Shown here piece by piece: positions 42,214-52,441 of a stretch of DNA of 64,000 nucleotides. A model generated the notes under the pieces. It saw nothing but the letters and a program-made list of their open reading frames with translations, was not told where the DNA came from and did no database searches. Position numbers and translations under genes: made by a program. This DNA comes from Cercospora beticola (lineage: Eukaryota > Ascomycota > Dothideomycetes > Mycosphaerellales > Mycosphaerellaceae), in NCBI RefSeq assembly GCF_033473495.1, contig NC_088938.1, forward strand, positions 3,224,001 to 3,288,000, in the 5' to 3' direction. Every line of letters begins with the position of its first letter. The stretch's first letter is position 1.

Positions 42214-45200
42214 ATGTCAGATTTGGCTTGCGGAGGATTTGATGATGTTGAGGAAGATGGGCTGTTTCGATGAGATTTGGCAATGCGTTATGCATGGGTC
42301 AATGTCGGGAGCGCGAATGATAGATGGAGGACAAACTGAAGGCTGTTTGAAGCTCTGTCCTAAGAAGATATCCAATCTATGTGATTATTATGTTATTCAA
42401 CGTCTTCCTTTTCTCATCTTGGTGCTGCGCGGCACTACCAACTGGTTTGAACCCTCCTGGTTGGTGAGCATGCATGCCTGTAACGAGGGAATGCCTTGTA
42501 GCCTTGGGATACGACGGCACACTACTTGCTAGCTCGAGAGGTTATATCGACATTCGCTCTTCAATAGGGCAGAGACATATCCTATGTTCGATTGTGCAAG
42601 ATTCGTTAGTTGCGTGGCCATCGGTATGAGGAGTAGAATTGACTTGACGAAGCAGTACGCCTGTCTCCTTCCAGACGCTCCTCGAGTGACGTCGAGATCT
42701 TGGGAGTGTAGTAGCTGCAGGTGCGACGGGGAGAAATAGTCTGTCTCCGAGGAATAGGTAGCTGAACTGGAGCTCATTTTCTCCCTCGTTGCCGTTGCAG
42801 AGTGGATCTAATCAGAGAGCGATCAAGACATGGCCCGTCTCCTCCGGCAGAAAGCAGCAGTACCGCATGTCGTGTCTACATTCATTGTCATTGCAGAGCA
42901 AACGGAGCTAGAGACAAAGCTAGCAGAGGGGTTATCTCCAGCAGAAGGAAGTGACTGAACTGCATGAAGGATGTGTATTCAATAGCTTTGCAGATTGGGC
43001 TAGAAACAGAGAAAAGAAGGAACACAGCTTGGTTCCTACAGAAAGAAGTGGCTGAACTGCATGTCGTGTTTGCACCCATTGGCTTCGTGGAGTGAAGACA
43101 ACCGGAGAAGTAGCGGACACATGGATATCAGAGCTCGACCAGAGCATCACATTTGGAGGCCGGTGCCGTAATCGTTATGGCGCGATGCATTGTGCGCTCC
43201 AAGATTTTGATGGGCTTCAGAAAGCGCAGTCTGAGATCGAGACAGCAGTACACAGTCAAAGCCTCAGTAGACCTCGAGGCCAAAAGCGAGTTGTATCGCA
43301 GCGCTGATCTGAGGCAATCTGCCTCACATCAACTAGCTCGCTCTGATTTTTGATACCACATGTACTGTTAATGAGTATTCTTTCAGGTAGTTCTCTTTTG
43401 GAGGTCATGGTGCCAAGAATACAGATGCCTGATCGTGGTATGATGACGAGGCTGTGTCTCTTGGCTTTCCAACCACGTGGTGGGTCGACATGGTATGAAC
43501 CTTAGCACACAGTATAGCGATTAGGCTTCTTGGAGAACATGTAGTTGTAGTCGAGTGATCGTGGTTTCAACTGCGATATCCATGCTCAAAATGTAGCATG
43601 CAGAACTGGGTACCGCAGACAATCGGTACTTGTCTCCAGGTTCTCGAACAACTTCAACTACTCGAGCCTGCGTGTGTCAGCCAGTAAAGCAGCACATGAT
43701 GTCTGATTTTGAAATTGGCCTTTTGATGCGAAATCCTGGTCATTGAGTCAAAGACTGATAGCAGTACCACCAGGTCTTCAAGTGAACAGCCAGGCACCTT
43801 CTGCAGTCTTGGCAAGAATGTTGCTCGGACGCATGGCTTTCAGCAGGTACATGAATGGGTCCCCCGTGGAGAACAGAAATCAGTGGTTCCAGAAACTCCT
43901 TGCGTTTGTCATCATTGCCATATATAAAATCCACAATTGGCTTGTCCAGTCAATATGCATGGAGACTTTGTTTTCGGGACGCAGTGTCCAGTGGTTCGGG
44001 GCACGGAATCAAGCTTTCCAGAGTCGAGTAGGGCATAGGTATGCAATTCCTGCTCCGCCTACTAGTGCTTAGTGATGACGAGAACGCTGTGCGTGATTTT
44101 GGGGCTCGGATGGGATTCCCCGGAAGCGTCTCATATCCATTAGTGATCTGGGACGCTGTCTTTTGTGCCATGCATATCTCAACCTGTGGAAGAGAAGGGC
44201 TTTTCGTTCATGTTGGCATATGATAGATGTTAGAAAGCGTGCAGCTATGGCAGGGTCCAAAAATATGGCGCGCAGATTACCGAGAATTGAGGGTCCTCCG
44301 ATCGACACACGAACTGCAGCCAGTGCTTAGGACATAGCTCGTGTGCTCGCTTGGTCAGCCTTCTGGCCTCGTAACCTCGTACATACACGAGGCGTTGCAC
44401 CTATCCTGTGTTTGCCGGGGAGCGCTCTCCGGTGAGTGAGATGGTTGATGTCTGGCCAGCATGTTCCTGTATTGGAATGTACAATTCCCAGGCCAAAGAC
44501 ATGCGTGAATCTGTGTCATTCGTGAATGAGCCTACGTTATGTCTAGTTGGGACTGAGCGCGAAGGGAATTCTCGACGTCGAGGTGATTGATGGAACTGAC
44601 GCAAACCTGCAGCCTGATGAGCGTGAATGTGAACTACGGCAACGGCAGGAGCTTTGCAAACCGCGTCCATGGTCCCAGGAACATGAACATAATGTGCTTC
44701 GTATCGGTACGCAAGCTTCCTGAAGCCACATAGGGCACTTTATGCAGACGATGAGGCAATCTTCAACGTGTTTCGGAATCTCCACAGGATATGCAAGAGG
44801 AGCGTGGCCACGCAAGCTAATACCGCTTAGCTCTATAGCGGGTGCAGCGCGTGGAGGATGAATTTGCAGGTGTGGATCGTGGCGAACAAAGGGTGAAGTT
44901 CTATCCGTGCACAAATTGTGCATAAACTCGTGCCGCCAAGCTGTCCCGTGGATGGCCCGGCCCTCCGCAAGGGGGTGCGCCACTTCACTTCTCTAGCTCT
45001 GCCCAGAAATCGCATCGGAACCGAAACGAAGCAGCAATACCTGATGCACCGGGACACCGCAAGCACTTCAATGCTCTCCGGAGACGGTCACCGCATAATT
45101 GCACCGACAGGCACGTACGACGGTGGTTGTGCTACCAGCAATGTCAAAAATGGGCGTTTCATGCAGGTGCACGAGCATTCGGGCCCTATTCCACGAGCAG

Positions 45201-45538
45201 ACATTGCCGATCTTGGCATCTAAGTGCATTCTTTCCGACCAATCAGGCCTAGACTTCCGCTCTATCGGTTTTGTGCATCTAGCTCGCTATGACGCCAATC
45301 CACCCGGCATTCGGAACGCTGTTTGTTATGCATGGAGTGGCTGATCACACAATAAAAGCACTTTCTCCCTCGACAGTTTTGCGATGGCACGGAAAACGAC
45401 CTTCAAGGCTCCCACTTTCACTTCTACTTCCACCAGAGCCCCCACATTCTGCGCAATAACTCGCCCGCACTGAGCGCAGGCTAAATACCTTGGCCCGGCG
45501 AGGCAGCAGAGCGCGAGGGCGCGGTACCGGAAAGCAAT
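42214..45538. other. 3.3-kb region without a supported gene
   Basis: Apart from a small tandem repeat (listed separately), no gene was recognised. Minus-strand frames such as 44543-44983 show no family features. It precedes the ABC transporter and could hold a long regulatory region. Confidence 0.35.
42744..43125. repeat. Four imperfect tandem units of about 95 bp
   Basis: Units begin near 42744, 42838, 42935 and 43033. Each starts with a tctcc/ttcct block, followed by a ctgaactg(c/g)a core in most units and a ttgcagag or similar end. Identity is moderate and indels are present. The repeat is non-coding and its origin is unknown. Confidence 0.5.
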
Positions 45539-48500
45539 ATGGCTTTCGTGGGCAATGTCTTTCACAACTACGACTCCACGGCAGAGCGATCTGGAGTTCC
45601 AGATGCATCGGGCTTAGCCTTCCACCGACGAGGGAGCGTTCCTCACGAAGAAGCTGAAGAAATCACATCCGGCGGAATGTTCAACAGACGAAGATCATCA
45701 GCAGCTCGAGCTGAGCGGCCGGAAGTTCACCGAAATCCGAGTGCGGCCCTTCACGATCTCGAGAAGGGCGATGCAGTGGAACCATACGAAGACTCCACGC
45801 CGGAGCGCAAAGGCGAATCAGACTCAGAATCCCAAGGCTCCGCCGACAAAAAAATAAACAGACTCGCTCGAACAATCACAAACTGGAGTCAAGTCCCGTC
45901 AAATCCTTTCGAAGCCGAGAAGGATTCCGAGCTGGATCCGCAGTCATCGAACTTCCGGGCAAGATCATGGATGAAGAGTGTCCTCAAATTGAGCAAGGAG
46001 GAGGGAGGCAAAGAACGAACTGGAGGAGTCGCGTTTCGCGGTCTCAGTGCACATGGTTGGGGCTCAGGCACAGATTATCAAAAGAATGTCACAAACGTGC
46101 TGCTAGAGGGAGTCGGAATGGTCAAGTCGCTGCTTGGGCTGGCCAAGCCAAACCGAATCGATATCCTTCGCGACTTTGAAGGTCTAGTGGAGAGTGGAGA
46201 GATGCTCGTCGTCCTCGGCCCACCTGGTTCTGGCTGCTCGACGTTCTTGAAGACGATGACCGGAGAGGTTCACGGCTTCGAAGTGGATTCTCAATCATAC
46301 CTGAACTACCAGGGTGTACCAGCGAAGGAGATGCACAAATACTTCCGTGGTGAAGCTATCTATACCGCAGAGGTGGATGTGCACTTTCCTATGCTCACTG
46401 TCGGAGACACTCTCTATTTCGCTGCCAGGGCCCGAGCTCCGCGGGAGACCCCAGGAGGCGTCAGCAAGCATGCTTGGGCTGAACATCTTCGCGATGTGGT
46501 GATGGCCGCCTTCGGTATCAGCCATACCATCAATACTCGCGTTGGAAACGACTTCATCCGCGGCGTCTCAGGTGGTGAGAGAAAGCGTGTTTCCATCGCG
46601 GAGGCTGTCCTGAGTGGTGCACCGCTGCAGGCCTGGGACAACTCCACCCGTGGTCTGGACTCCGCCAACGCAATCGAGTTCTGTAAGACTGTACGTCTCA
46701 GCGCCGAGCTCGCAGGCTGCGCTGCTATGGTAGCCATCTATCAAGCACCTCAGTCTGCCTACGATCAATTCGACAAAGCGATCGTGCTCTACGAAGGACG
46801 GCAGATTTTCTTCGGACGCACTACCGAGACACGAGCGTACTTTGAGAACATCGGATTCCAGTGCCCTGATCGCCAGACTACAGCCGATTTCCTGACATCT
46901 ATGACATCTGCTCAGGAACGTGTTGTCCGCCCTGGATGGGAGAAGAGAGTGCCGAGGACGCCAGATGAGTTCGCTGAAGTGTGGAAGAACAGTCCTGAGC
47001 GAGCGCAGTTGCTCAAAGACATCGATGCTTACGACAAGCGCTTCCCATTCAAGGGAGAGGCCTACCAACAATTCGTCGACAGCCGCAAGCAACAACAAGC
47101 CAAGGGTCAGCGCATCAAGTCGCCTTTCACGCTATCCTACACACAACAAGTCCAGTTGTGTCTCTGGCGTGGCTTTCGTCGATTGACAGGTGATCCGGAA
47201 CTCACCTTCACCCAACTCTTCGGAAACTTCATTATGGCTCTCATTCTCGGTTCGGTCTTCTACAACATGTCGTACGATACGAACTCCTTCTTCTCACGCG
47301 GCGCAGTCCTGTTCTTCGCCGTCTTGATCAACGCTTTCGGCTCGGCTCTCGAAATTCTGACTCTCTACGCACAACGTCCAATCGTGGAAAAGCATGATCG
47401 CTACGCCTTCTACCACCCTTCTGCGGAAGCATGGGCCTCGATGCTTACGGACATGCCGTACAAGTTCATCAACGCCTTCACCTTCAATATCCCACTGTAC
47501 TTCATGGTGAATCTGAAGCGAGAGGCGGGCGCATTCTTCTTCTTCCTTCTGGTATCCTTCCTCACCACCGTGACGATGAGTATGCTGTTCCGAACGATCG
47601 GATCTGTATCTCGAACGCTGTCTCAAGCCATGGCTCCCGCTGCAGTCATCATGCTGGCCATCGTCATTTTCACTGGTTTCGCGATTCCGACCGATTACAT
47701 GCTGGGATGGTGCAGGTGGATCAACTACATCGATCCTGTTGCTTACACATTCGAGTCACTTATGGTCAACGAATTTGCCGGAACCGAATACGCGTGTTCA
47801 GCCTTCGTTCCAGCTACTTATGGTAGTCTACAGGACGGATCTCGAGTTTGCTCATCTGTTGGCTCGGAAGCTGGCCTCGATGTTGTTCAGGGCACTGTAT
47901 ACCTGGAGTCCGCCTTCGCGTACTACCCCTCGCACAAGTGGAGGAACGTCGGAATCATCATCGCGTTTGGTATTGGTCTTATGGGCGTGTACTTGACTGC
48001 CGTTGAATTCATCCAGGCGAAGAAGTCCAAGGGCGAAGTTCTCGTCTTCCAGCGAGGACACATTCCCGCCGCGCTCAAGGAGAAAGTTGCGGACGAGGAG
48101 AGCGTGCCCGCTGGGCGCGACGCCAATGCTCTGACTCAGACCGCCAGCTATACTGAGGCAACCGATATCATCCAGAAGCAGACAGCGATCTTCTCGTGGA
48201 AAAACGTCTGCTATGACATCAAAATCAAAGGCCAAGATCGTCGCATTCTGGACCACGTCGATGGTTGGGTCAAGCCTGGCACTTTGACTGCCCTTATGGG
48301 TGTATCTGGTGCCGGTAAGACGACACTTCTTGATGTGCTTGCCACTCGTGTTACAATGGGTGTCATCAGTGGTGATATGCTCGTCGACGGAAGGCAGCGC
48401 GACTCCTCTTTCCAGCGCAAGACCGGTTACGTTCAGCAACAAGATCTGCATTTGTCTACCACGACTGTGCGCGAGGCGCTTGAGTTCAGTGCACTCCTGC

Positions 48501-50206
48501 GTCAGCCAAGGTCGACACCACGTTCAGAGAAAATTGCCTACGTGGACGAAGTCATCAAGCTCCTCGACATGCAAGAATACGCCGACGCTGTTGTCGGTGT
48601 TCCTGGCGAAGGTCTCAACGTGGAACAACGCAAGCGTCTTACTATCGGTGTCGAGCTCGCAGCGAAGCCACAACTGCTTCTCTTCCTCGATGAACCTACT
48701 TCCGGACTTGACTCTCAGACATCCTGGGCTATTTGCGATTTGATGGAGAAGCTCAAGAACTCCGGACAGGCCATTCTGTGCACCATTCACCAGCCTTCAG
48801 CTATGTTGTTCCAGCGCTTTGATCGACTTCTCTTCCTCGCAAAGGGAGGCCGCACTGTCTACTTCGGCGAGGTCGGCACCAACTCCAACATCCTTTCCAA
48901 CTACTTTGAGCGCAACGGTGCTAAGCCTTGTCCAAAGGATGCTAACCCTGCCGAATGGATGTTGGAAGTAATTGGCGCGGCTCCAGGCTCTTACACCGAA
49001 ATCGACTGGCATCAAGTCTGGCGGGACAGTCCAGAGTATGAGCAAACACACAAGGAACTGGAGAACATCCGCATCACTCGATCTTCACAACCAACCGAAG
49101 CTGCTCCAGGTGCCAATGACCAGGACAGCTACCGAGAGTTCGCCGCACCTTTCGGTCAACAGACCTTTGAAGTGACCAAGCGTGTGTTTGCTCAATACTG
49201 GCGCACACCTTCTTACATCTGGTCCAAGACTGCACTGTGTGTCGGTGCGGCGTTGTTCGTTGGTTTCATCTTCTTCAAGGCACCGCTTACCCAACAAGGT
49301 CTGACGAACCAAATGTTCTCGATTTTCATGATCTTTACGGTTTTCGGACAGCTGGTTTCGCAGATTATGCCTCACTTCGTCACACAACGAGCTCTGTACG
49401 AGGTTCGTGAGCGTCCTTCCAAGACTTATAGCTGGCAGTCGTTCATGATCGCCAACATCGTCGTCGAACTTCCTTGGAACTCCCTGATGGCTGTCCTGAT
49501 GTACTTCTGCTACTACTATCCCGTCGGATTGTACGGCAATGCCGGAGGCGAAGTCGCTGCTCGAGGATTCACCTTCTTCTTGTTCATGTGGCAGTTCCTG
49601 CTCTTCACTTCGACTTTCACGACCATGGTCATCGCTGGAATGAGCTCTGCTGAGACTGGAGGCAACATCGCCAACTTGATGTTCTCCCTCTGCTTGATCT
49701 TCTGTGGTGTCCTTGCAGGACCTGATGTCCTACCTGGCTTCTGGATCTTCATGTACCGCGTCTCGCCATTCACCTACCTGGTCAGCGGCCTGCTCTCTAC
49801 TGGTATCGCGAACACCAACGTGCAATGCGCTTCCAACGAGTTCCTCCGATTCAACGTGGGAGAAGGCTTCAGCAATTGCGGCGACTACCTCCAGCAGTAC
49901 ATGAACGATACATTCAACGTCGGATACCTCAGGGATCCGTCTTCGACTTCGCAGTGCGAATACTGCACATACAGCGACTCGAACACCTTCTTGACAGGCG
50001 TCAGCATCAGCTACGGCGACAGATGGCGAAACTTTGGCATTCTGTGGGTGTACATCATTTTCAACACCGGCGCTGCTGTCTTCCTGTACTGGTTGGCGAG
50101 AGTACCAAAGCAATCCAGAAAGGCCCGCAAGGAGGCCGAGGAAGCGAAGCAGCAGCAGCTACAGCAGCAGCAAACCTCGCAGGTCGCGGAAGAGAAGACT
50201 GCGTAA
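45539..50206 (+). CDS. PDR-type (ABCG full-size) multidrug ABC transporter (1555 aa)
   Basis: This is an ATP-driven exporter of the Pdr5/CDR1 type in the plasma membrane, pumping out hydrophobic toxicants, azoles or lipids. It is a single intronless frame with reverse topology (NBD-TMD-NBD-TMD). NBD1: Walker [10 protein letters not shown] near residue 227, signature [10 protein letters not shown] near 343, and [10 protein letters not shown] near 367. NBD2: Walker [11 protein letters not shown] near 921, an altered signature [12 protein letters not shown] near 1027, and Walker [15 protein letters not shown] near 1050. The Cys in Walker A1, the Asn in Walker B1 and the changed second signature are the usual PDR asymmetry, leaving one working ATP site. 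Two sets of about six membrane helices follow each NBD, with a Cys-containing external loop before the last helix. The N-terminal 140 residues are polar and Ser/Glu-rich. The C-terminus is Gln/Glu/Lys-rich. Confidence 0.95.
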   Translation: MAFVGNVFHNYDSTAERSGVPDASGLAFHRRGSVPHEEAEEITSGGMFNRRRSSAARAERPEVHRNPSAALHDLEKGDAVEPYEDSTPERKGESDSESQGSADKKINRLARTITNWSQVPSNPFEAEKDSELDPQSSNFRARSWMKSVLKLSKEEGGKERTGGVAFRGLSAHGWGSGTDYQKNVTNVLLEGVGMVKSLLGLAKPNRIDILRDFEGLVESGEMLVVLGPPGSGCSTFLKTMTGEVHGFEVDSQSYLNYQGVPAKEMHKYFRGEAIYTAEVDVHFPMLTVGDTLYFAARARAPRETPGGVSKHAWAEHLRDVVMAAFGISHTINTRVGNDFIRGVSGGERKRVSIAEAVLSGAPLQAWDNSTRGLDSANAIEFCKTVRLSAELAGCAAMVAIYQAPQSAYDQFDKAIVLYEGRQIFFGRTTETRAYFENIGFQCPDRQTTADFLTSMTSAQERVVRPGWEKRVPRTPDEFAEVWKNSPERAQLLKDIDAYDKRFPFKGEAYQQFVDSRKQQQAKGQRIKSPFTLSYTQQVQLCLWRGFRRLTGDPELTFTQLFGNFIMALILGSVFYNMSYDTNSFFSRGAVLFFAVLINAFGSALEILTLYAQRPIVEKHDRYAFYHPSAEAWASMLTDMPYKFINAFTFNIPLYFMVNLKREAGAFFFFLLVSFLTTVTMSMLFRTIGSVSRTLSQAMAPAAVIMLAIVIFTGFAIPTDYMLGWCRWINYIDPVAYTFESLMVNEFAGTEYACSAFVPATYGSLQDGSRVCSSVGSEAGLDVVQGTVYLESAFAYYPSHKWRNVGIIIAFGIGLMGVYLTAVEFIQAKKSKGEVLVFQRGHIPAALKEKVADEESVPAGRDANALTQTASYTEATDIIQKQTAIFSWKNVCYDIKIKGQDRRILDHVDGWVKPGTLTALMGVSGAGKTTLLDVLATRVTMGVISGDMLVDGRQRDSSFQRKTGYVQQQDLHLSTTTVREALEFSALLRQPRSTPRSEKIAYVDEVIKLLDMQEYADAVVGVPGEGLNVEQRKRLTIGVELAAKPQLLLFLDEPTSGLDSQTSWAICDLMEKLKNSGQAILCTIHQPSAMLFQRFDRLLFLAKGGRTVYFGEVGTNSNILSNYFERNGAKPCPKDANPAEWMLEVIGAAPGSYTEIDWHQVWRDSPEYEQTHKELENIRITRSSQPTEAAPGANDQDSYREFAAPFGQQTFEVTKRVFAQYWRTPSYIWSKTALCVGAALFVGFIFFKAPLTQQGLTNQMFSIFMIFTVFGQLVSQIMPHFVTQRALYEVRERPSKTYSWQSFMIANIVVELPWNSLMAVLMYFCYYYPVGLYGNAGGEVAARGFTFFLFMWQFLLFTSTFTTMVIAGMSSAETGGNIANLMFSLCLIFCGVLAGPDVLPGFWIFMYRVSPFTYLVSGLLSTGIANTNVQCASNEFLRFNVGEGFSNCGDYLQQYMNDTFNVGYLRDPSSTSQCEYCTYSDSNTFLTGVSISYGDRWRNFGILWVYIIFNTGAAVFLYWLARVPKQSRKARKEAEEAKQQQLQQQQTSQVAEEKTA

Positions 50207-50659
50207 TTTGATGTGATGATGAAGTTTATTTTGGTTCTGGTAGCTTTTTGAGCGCTGTACAGGTTAGCATAGAGGCCTCTAGTGATGGCCTAGATAGATG
50301 CATAGGATGCAGAAGGCAACTTTAATCGCTGAATTCAATTTCAAGACTCATGCTCAGCAGAACATTGAGCCTACTTTCGCGACCGATCTTGTTCTCTACT
50401 TCGTGACTGCGAACTACGAACTCCTGATAGACTTGACATGCTCTCCACTAGGAAACAGCCTCCAACGCCCACGTGTCAAAGCATGCCCTAAGACCCGGAT
50501 CCTCATAGCCTCGCATTCCTCGTAATAAGCCATTCATGCACGGCTCAGATAGGCAGCAAAGCCACCTACACAATCTGCTGCACGCCAAGGCACCAGCGGG
50601 AAAGGATGCGTGCATAACTCTCTGATGGAACGTATGTGATCCGCCGGCGCCTCAGCCGC
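50207..50659. other. Convergent intergenic region, 453 bp
   Basis: This is the shared 3' flank of the ABC transporter and a minus-strand unknown gene. No gene or structure was recognised. Confidence 0.4.
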
Positions 50660-52423
50660 CTACTTCCGCAACTCGGCAATTGTTGCAGGACCCACCACGG
50701 TGTAAGTATCCGCATCCTCCAACTTCCGTTCCAGACCCGGTGCAATTGTGAAAGCTACGATTGTTTCACGACGGATTTCTGATAATGTGTTTTGGAAGGA
50801 GTTCAATTCACGCCGGTGGTAGATGTCTGATCCTGGAAGATGTTTGAGGAGTCTGTACTTGCCCTTTGAGATGTCGATGAGGCCTCTGAGTATGCTGGCT
50901 TTGACGCAAATTTCTTGCATAGTGTCGATGGACGATGACAACAAGTTGTGCACTTCAGCATCTGAACTGGGCGAGGAGCTTTCAACGGCCAAATGCTCGG
51001 CTACTATGGCATTAAGTTCATCAGCAAGGACTTTGGCATGTGGCTGTACTACAGTGGTCATCGTGTTGGACCTGTAGAAATGCTCGATGGCCTCCTTTCG
51101 TGGATACTGCTCGGTGTACTTCGTGAGCGAAGCCAACAGGGCAGCCCCAGAATTTGATGGGACAGGCGATTTGGAATCTTCTCCAGGGGGAAAGTGCTGA
51201 CTTTCAAGAACTCGAAGACTGAGAAATATCCAGAAAAGAGCTTGCAGGAACGCAGATGGTTTGATCTCACCATATTTGACCAGGTGGTCGCACGCCAGCC
51301 TCCAATCTACGGTGTTGAAGATGTGAGCGTAGATGCTTTCGAGAGAGGTCGACGGCGAGCTGTTCAGCTTCAGGGTCTGAGCAGGTGTACAAAGATTCCT
51401 GGAAAGCTCAGTGATCGTTTTGGTCAATCTTTCGATGTCCTCCCACAGCCGAAGGGCATCCAATTTTTCCGGGTCGAGCACCATTTGGTTCTCTGGAGAA
51501 GACCTTGAATCGCTGTCGACGAATTGAACGAACTTGCGTTTGATTCCTGCGGAAGTAGGCACAGGTTCGTAGACGATGTCGGGCGACTCTGCGGGATGGG
51601 CACCATCATGCTGGTCTGGCTGGAAGTCGATCGGACGATGCTTTGGGGGCTCGAATGCATTTTCGCTTGCTCCGTTTTGAGTCCCCGTCGGACTTGACTC
51701 ATCATTCTTGTGTGTTGATTGGGCATTTGGCAAATCCTCCATGAGAACCTTCTCCCGGTCGTTTGCCTTGGAACCAGATGCAAGCTGTTTCGCTGTTTTG
51801 ATGGAAGCTGCAGTGCCCACTCTGCCTGCAGCTCGTATCGAGTCATCTTTCAAAGCATCTGTCTCATCTCGAAGGTGTAAAGCACCAGAGTCATCAAGGA
51901 ACGTATACCCGATGGCGACAAGATACTCGCCAGTGAGCATGGCGCTGCCGAGTTCAAAAAAGCGATCCAGCGCACGGCGGCCTGCCAGAACTTTGTACTC
52001 GTCCTTCTTCGCATCACGTACAGCATATGTGATGGCCTCGTGCAGAGTGTCCTCGTTGTGATAAGCTCCGATCTCCTGGGTGCCGGTATAGGGGAACTTC
52101 CCACTGCTTGCGAGGGGTTTGAGCCAGTTCAGTCGATGCGCTTTCGTGGTGAGAGTGCCGAGGTTTGCATCAACATGTCGGAGGATGGTTCGCATGGCCC
52201 TCCTGTTGGAGGGCCCCGTCTGGTTCTTTGATTTTCGCGGCATCTTGAATGCATCGAAAAGACTGTAGAGACACGGTGAGTTAATATGTGGACTTTCGAT
52301 GTGGAAGGTATGAGGATCAGTTGTTTGAGACATGTTTGTTAGGGTTTTCAGGTCTGTTGCATCAATGAATGAATAGTTGTGAACGTGCATTTCTGGAACA
52401 TTCATGCTAGTCTCAGTACTCAT
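50660..52423 (-). CDS. Hypothetical protein, member of a local two-gene family (587 aa, or 527 aa from 52243)
   Basis: This is a single open frame. The first ATG is at 52423; a second at 52243 (MPRKSKNQTG) begins a basic, more typical N-terminus and may be the real start. The middle is charged and disordered-looking. The C-terminal 230 residues are helical and contain a segment, IYAHIFNTVDWRLACDHL, then FLQALFWIFLSLRVLE, and near the end LRGLIDISKGKYRLLKHLPG. The same order of landmarks occurs in the C-terminus of the upstream neighbour, so the two look like ancient tandem duplicates. The layout recalls a lineage-expanded family of uncharacterised Dothideomycete proteins, but I cannot name a domain. 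The upstream gene's stop lies only 18 bp before the first ATG. Confidence 0.6.
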   Translation of the reverse strand: MSTETSMNVPEMHVHNYSFIDATDLKTLTNMSQTTDPHTFHIESPHINSPCLYSLFDAFKMPRKSKNQTGPSNRRAMRTILRHVDANLGTLTTKAHRLNWLKPLASSGKFPYTGTQEIGAYHNEDTLHEAITYAVRDAKKDEYKVLAGRRALDRFFELGSAMLTGEYLVAIGYTFLDDSGALHLRDETDALKDDSIRAAGRVGTAASIKTAKQLASGSKANDREKVLMEDLPNAQSTHKNDESSPTGTQNGASENAFEPPKHRPIDFQPDQHDGAHPAESPDIVYEPVPTSAGIKRKFVQFVDSDSRSSPENQMVLDPEKLDALRLWEDIERLTKTITELSRNLCTPAQTLKLNSSPSTSLESIYAHIFNTVDWRLACDHLVKYGEIKPSAFLQALFWIFLSLRVLESQHFPPGEDSKSPVPSNSGAALLASLTKYTEQYPRKEAIEHFYRSNTMTTVVQPHAKVLADELNAIVAEHLAVESSSPSSDAEVHNLLSSSIDTMQEICVKASILRGLIDISKGKYRLLKHLPGSDIYHRRELNSFQNTLSEIRRETIVAFTIAPGLERKLEDADTYTVVGPATIAELRK

Positions 52424-52441
52424 CGAACTTCTCTTTCGGAC

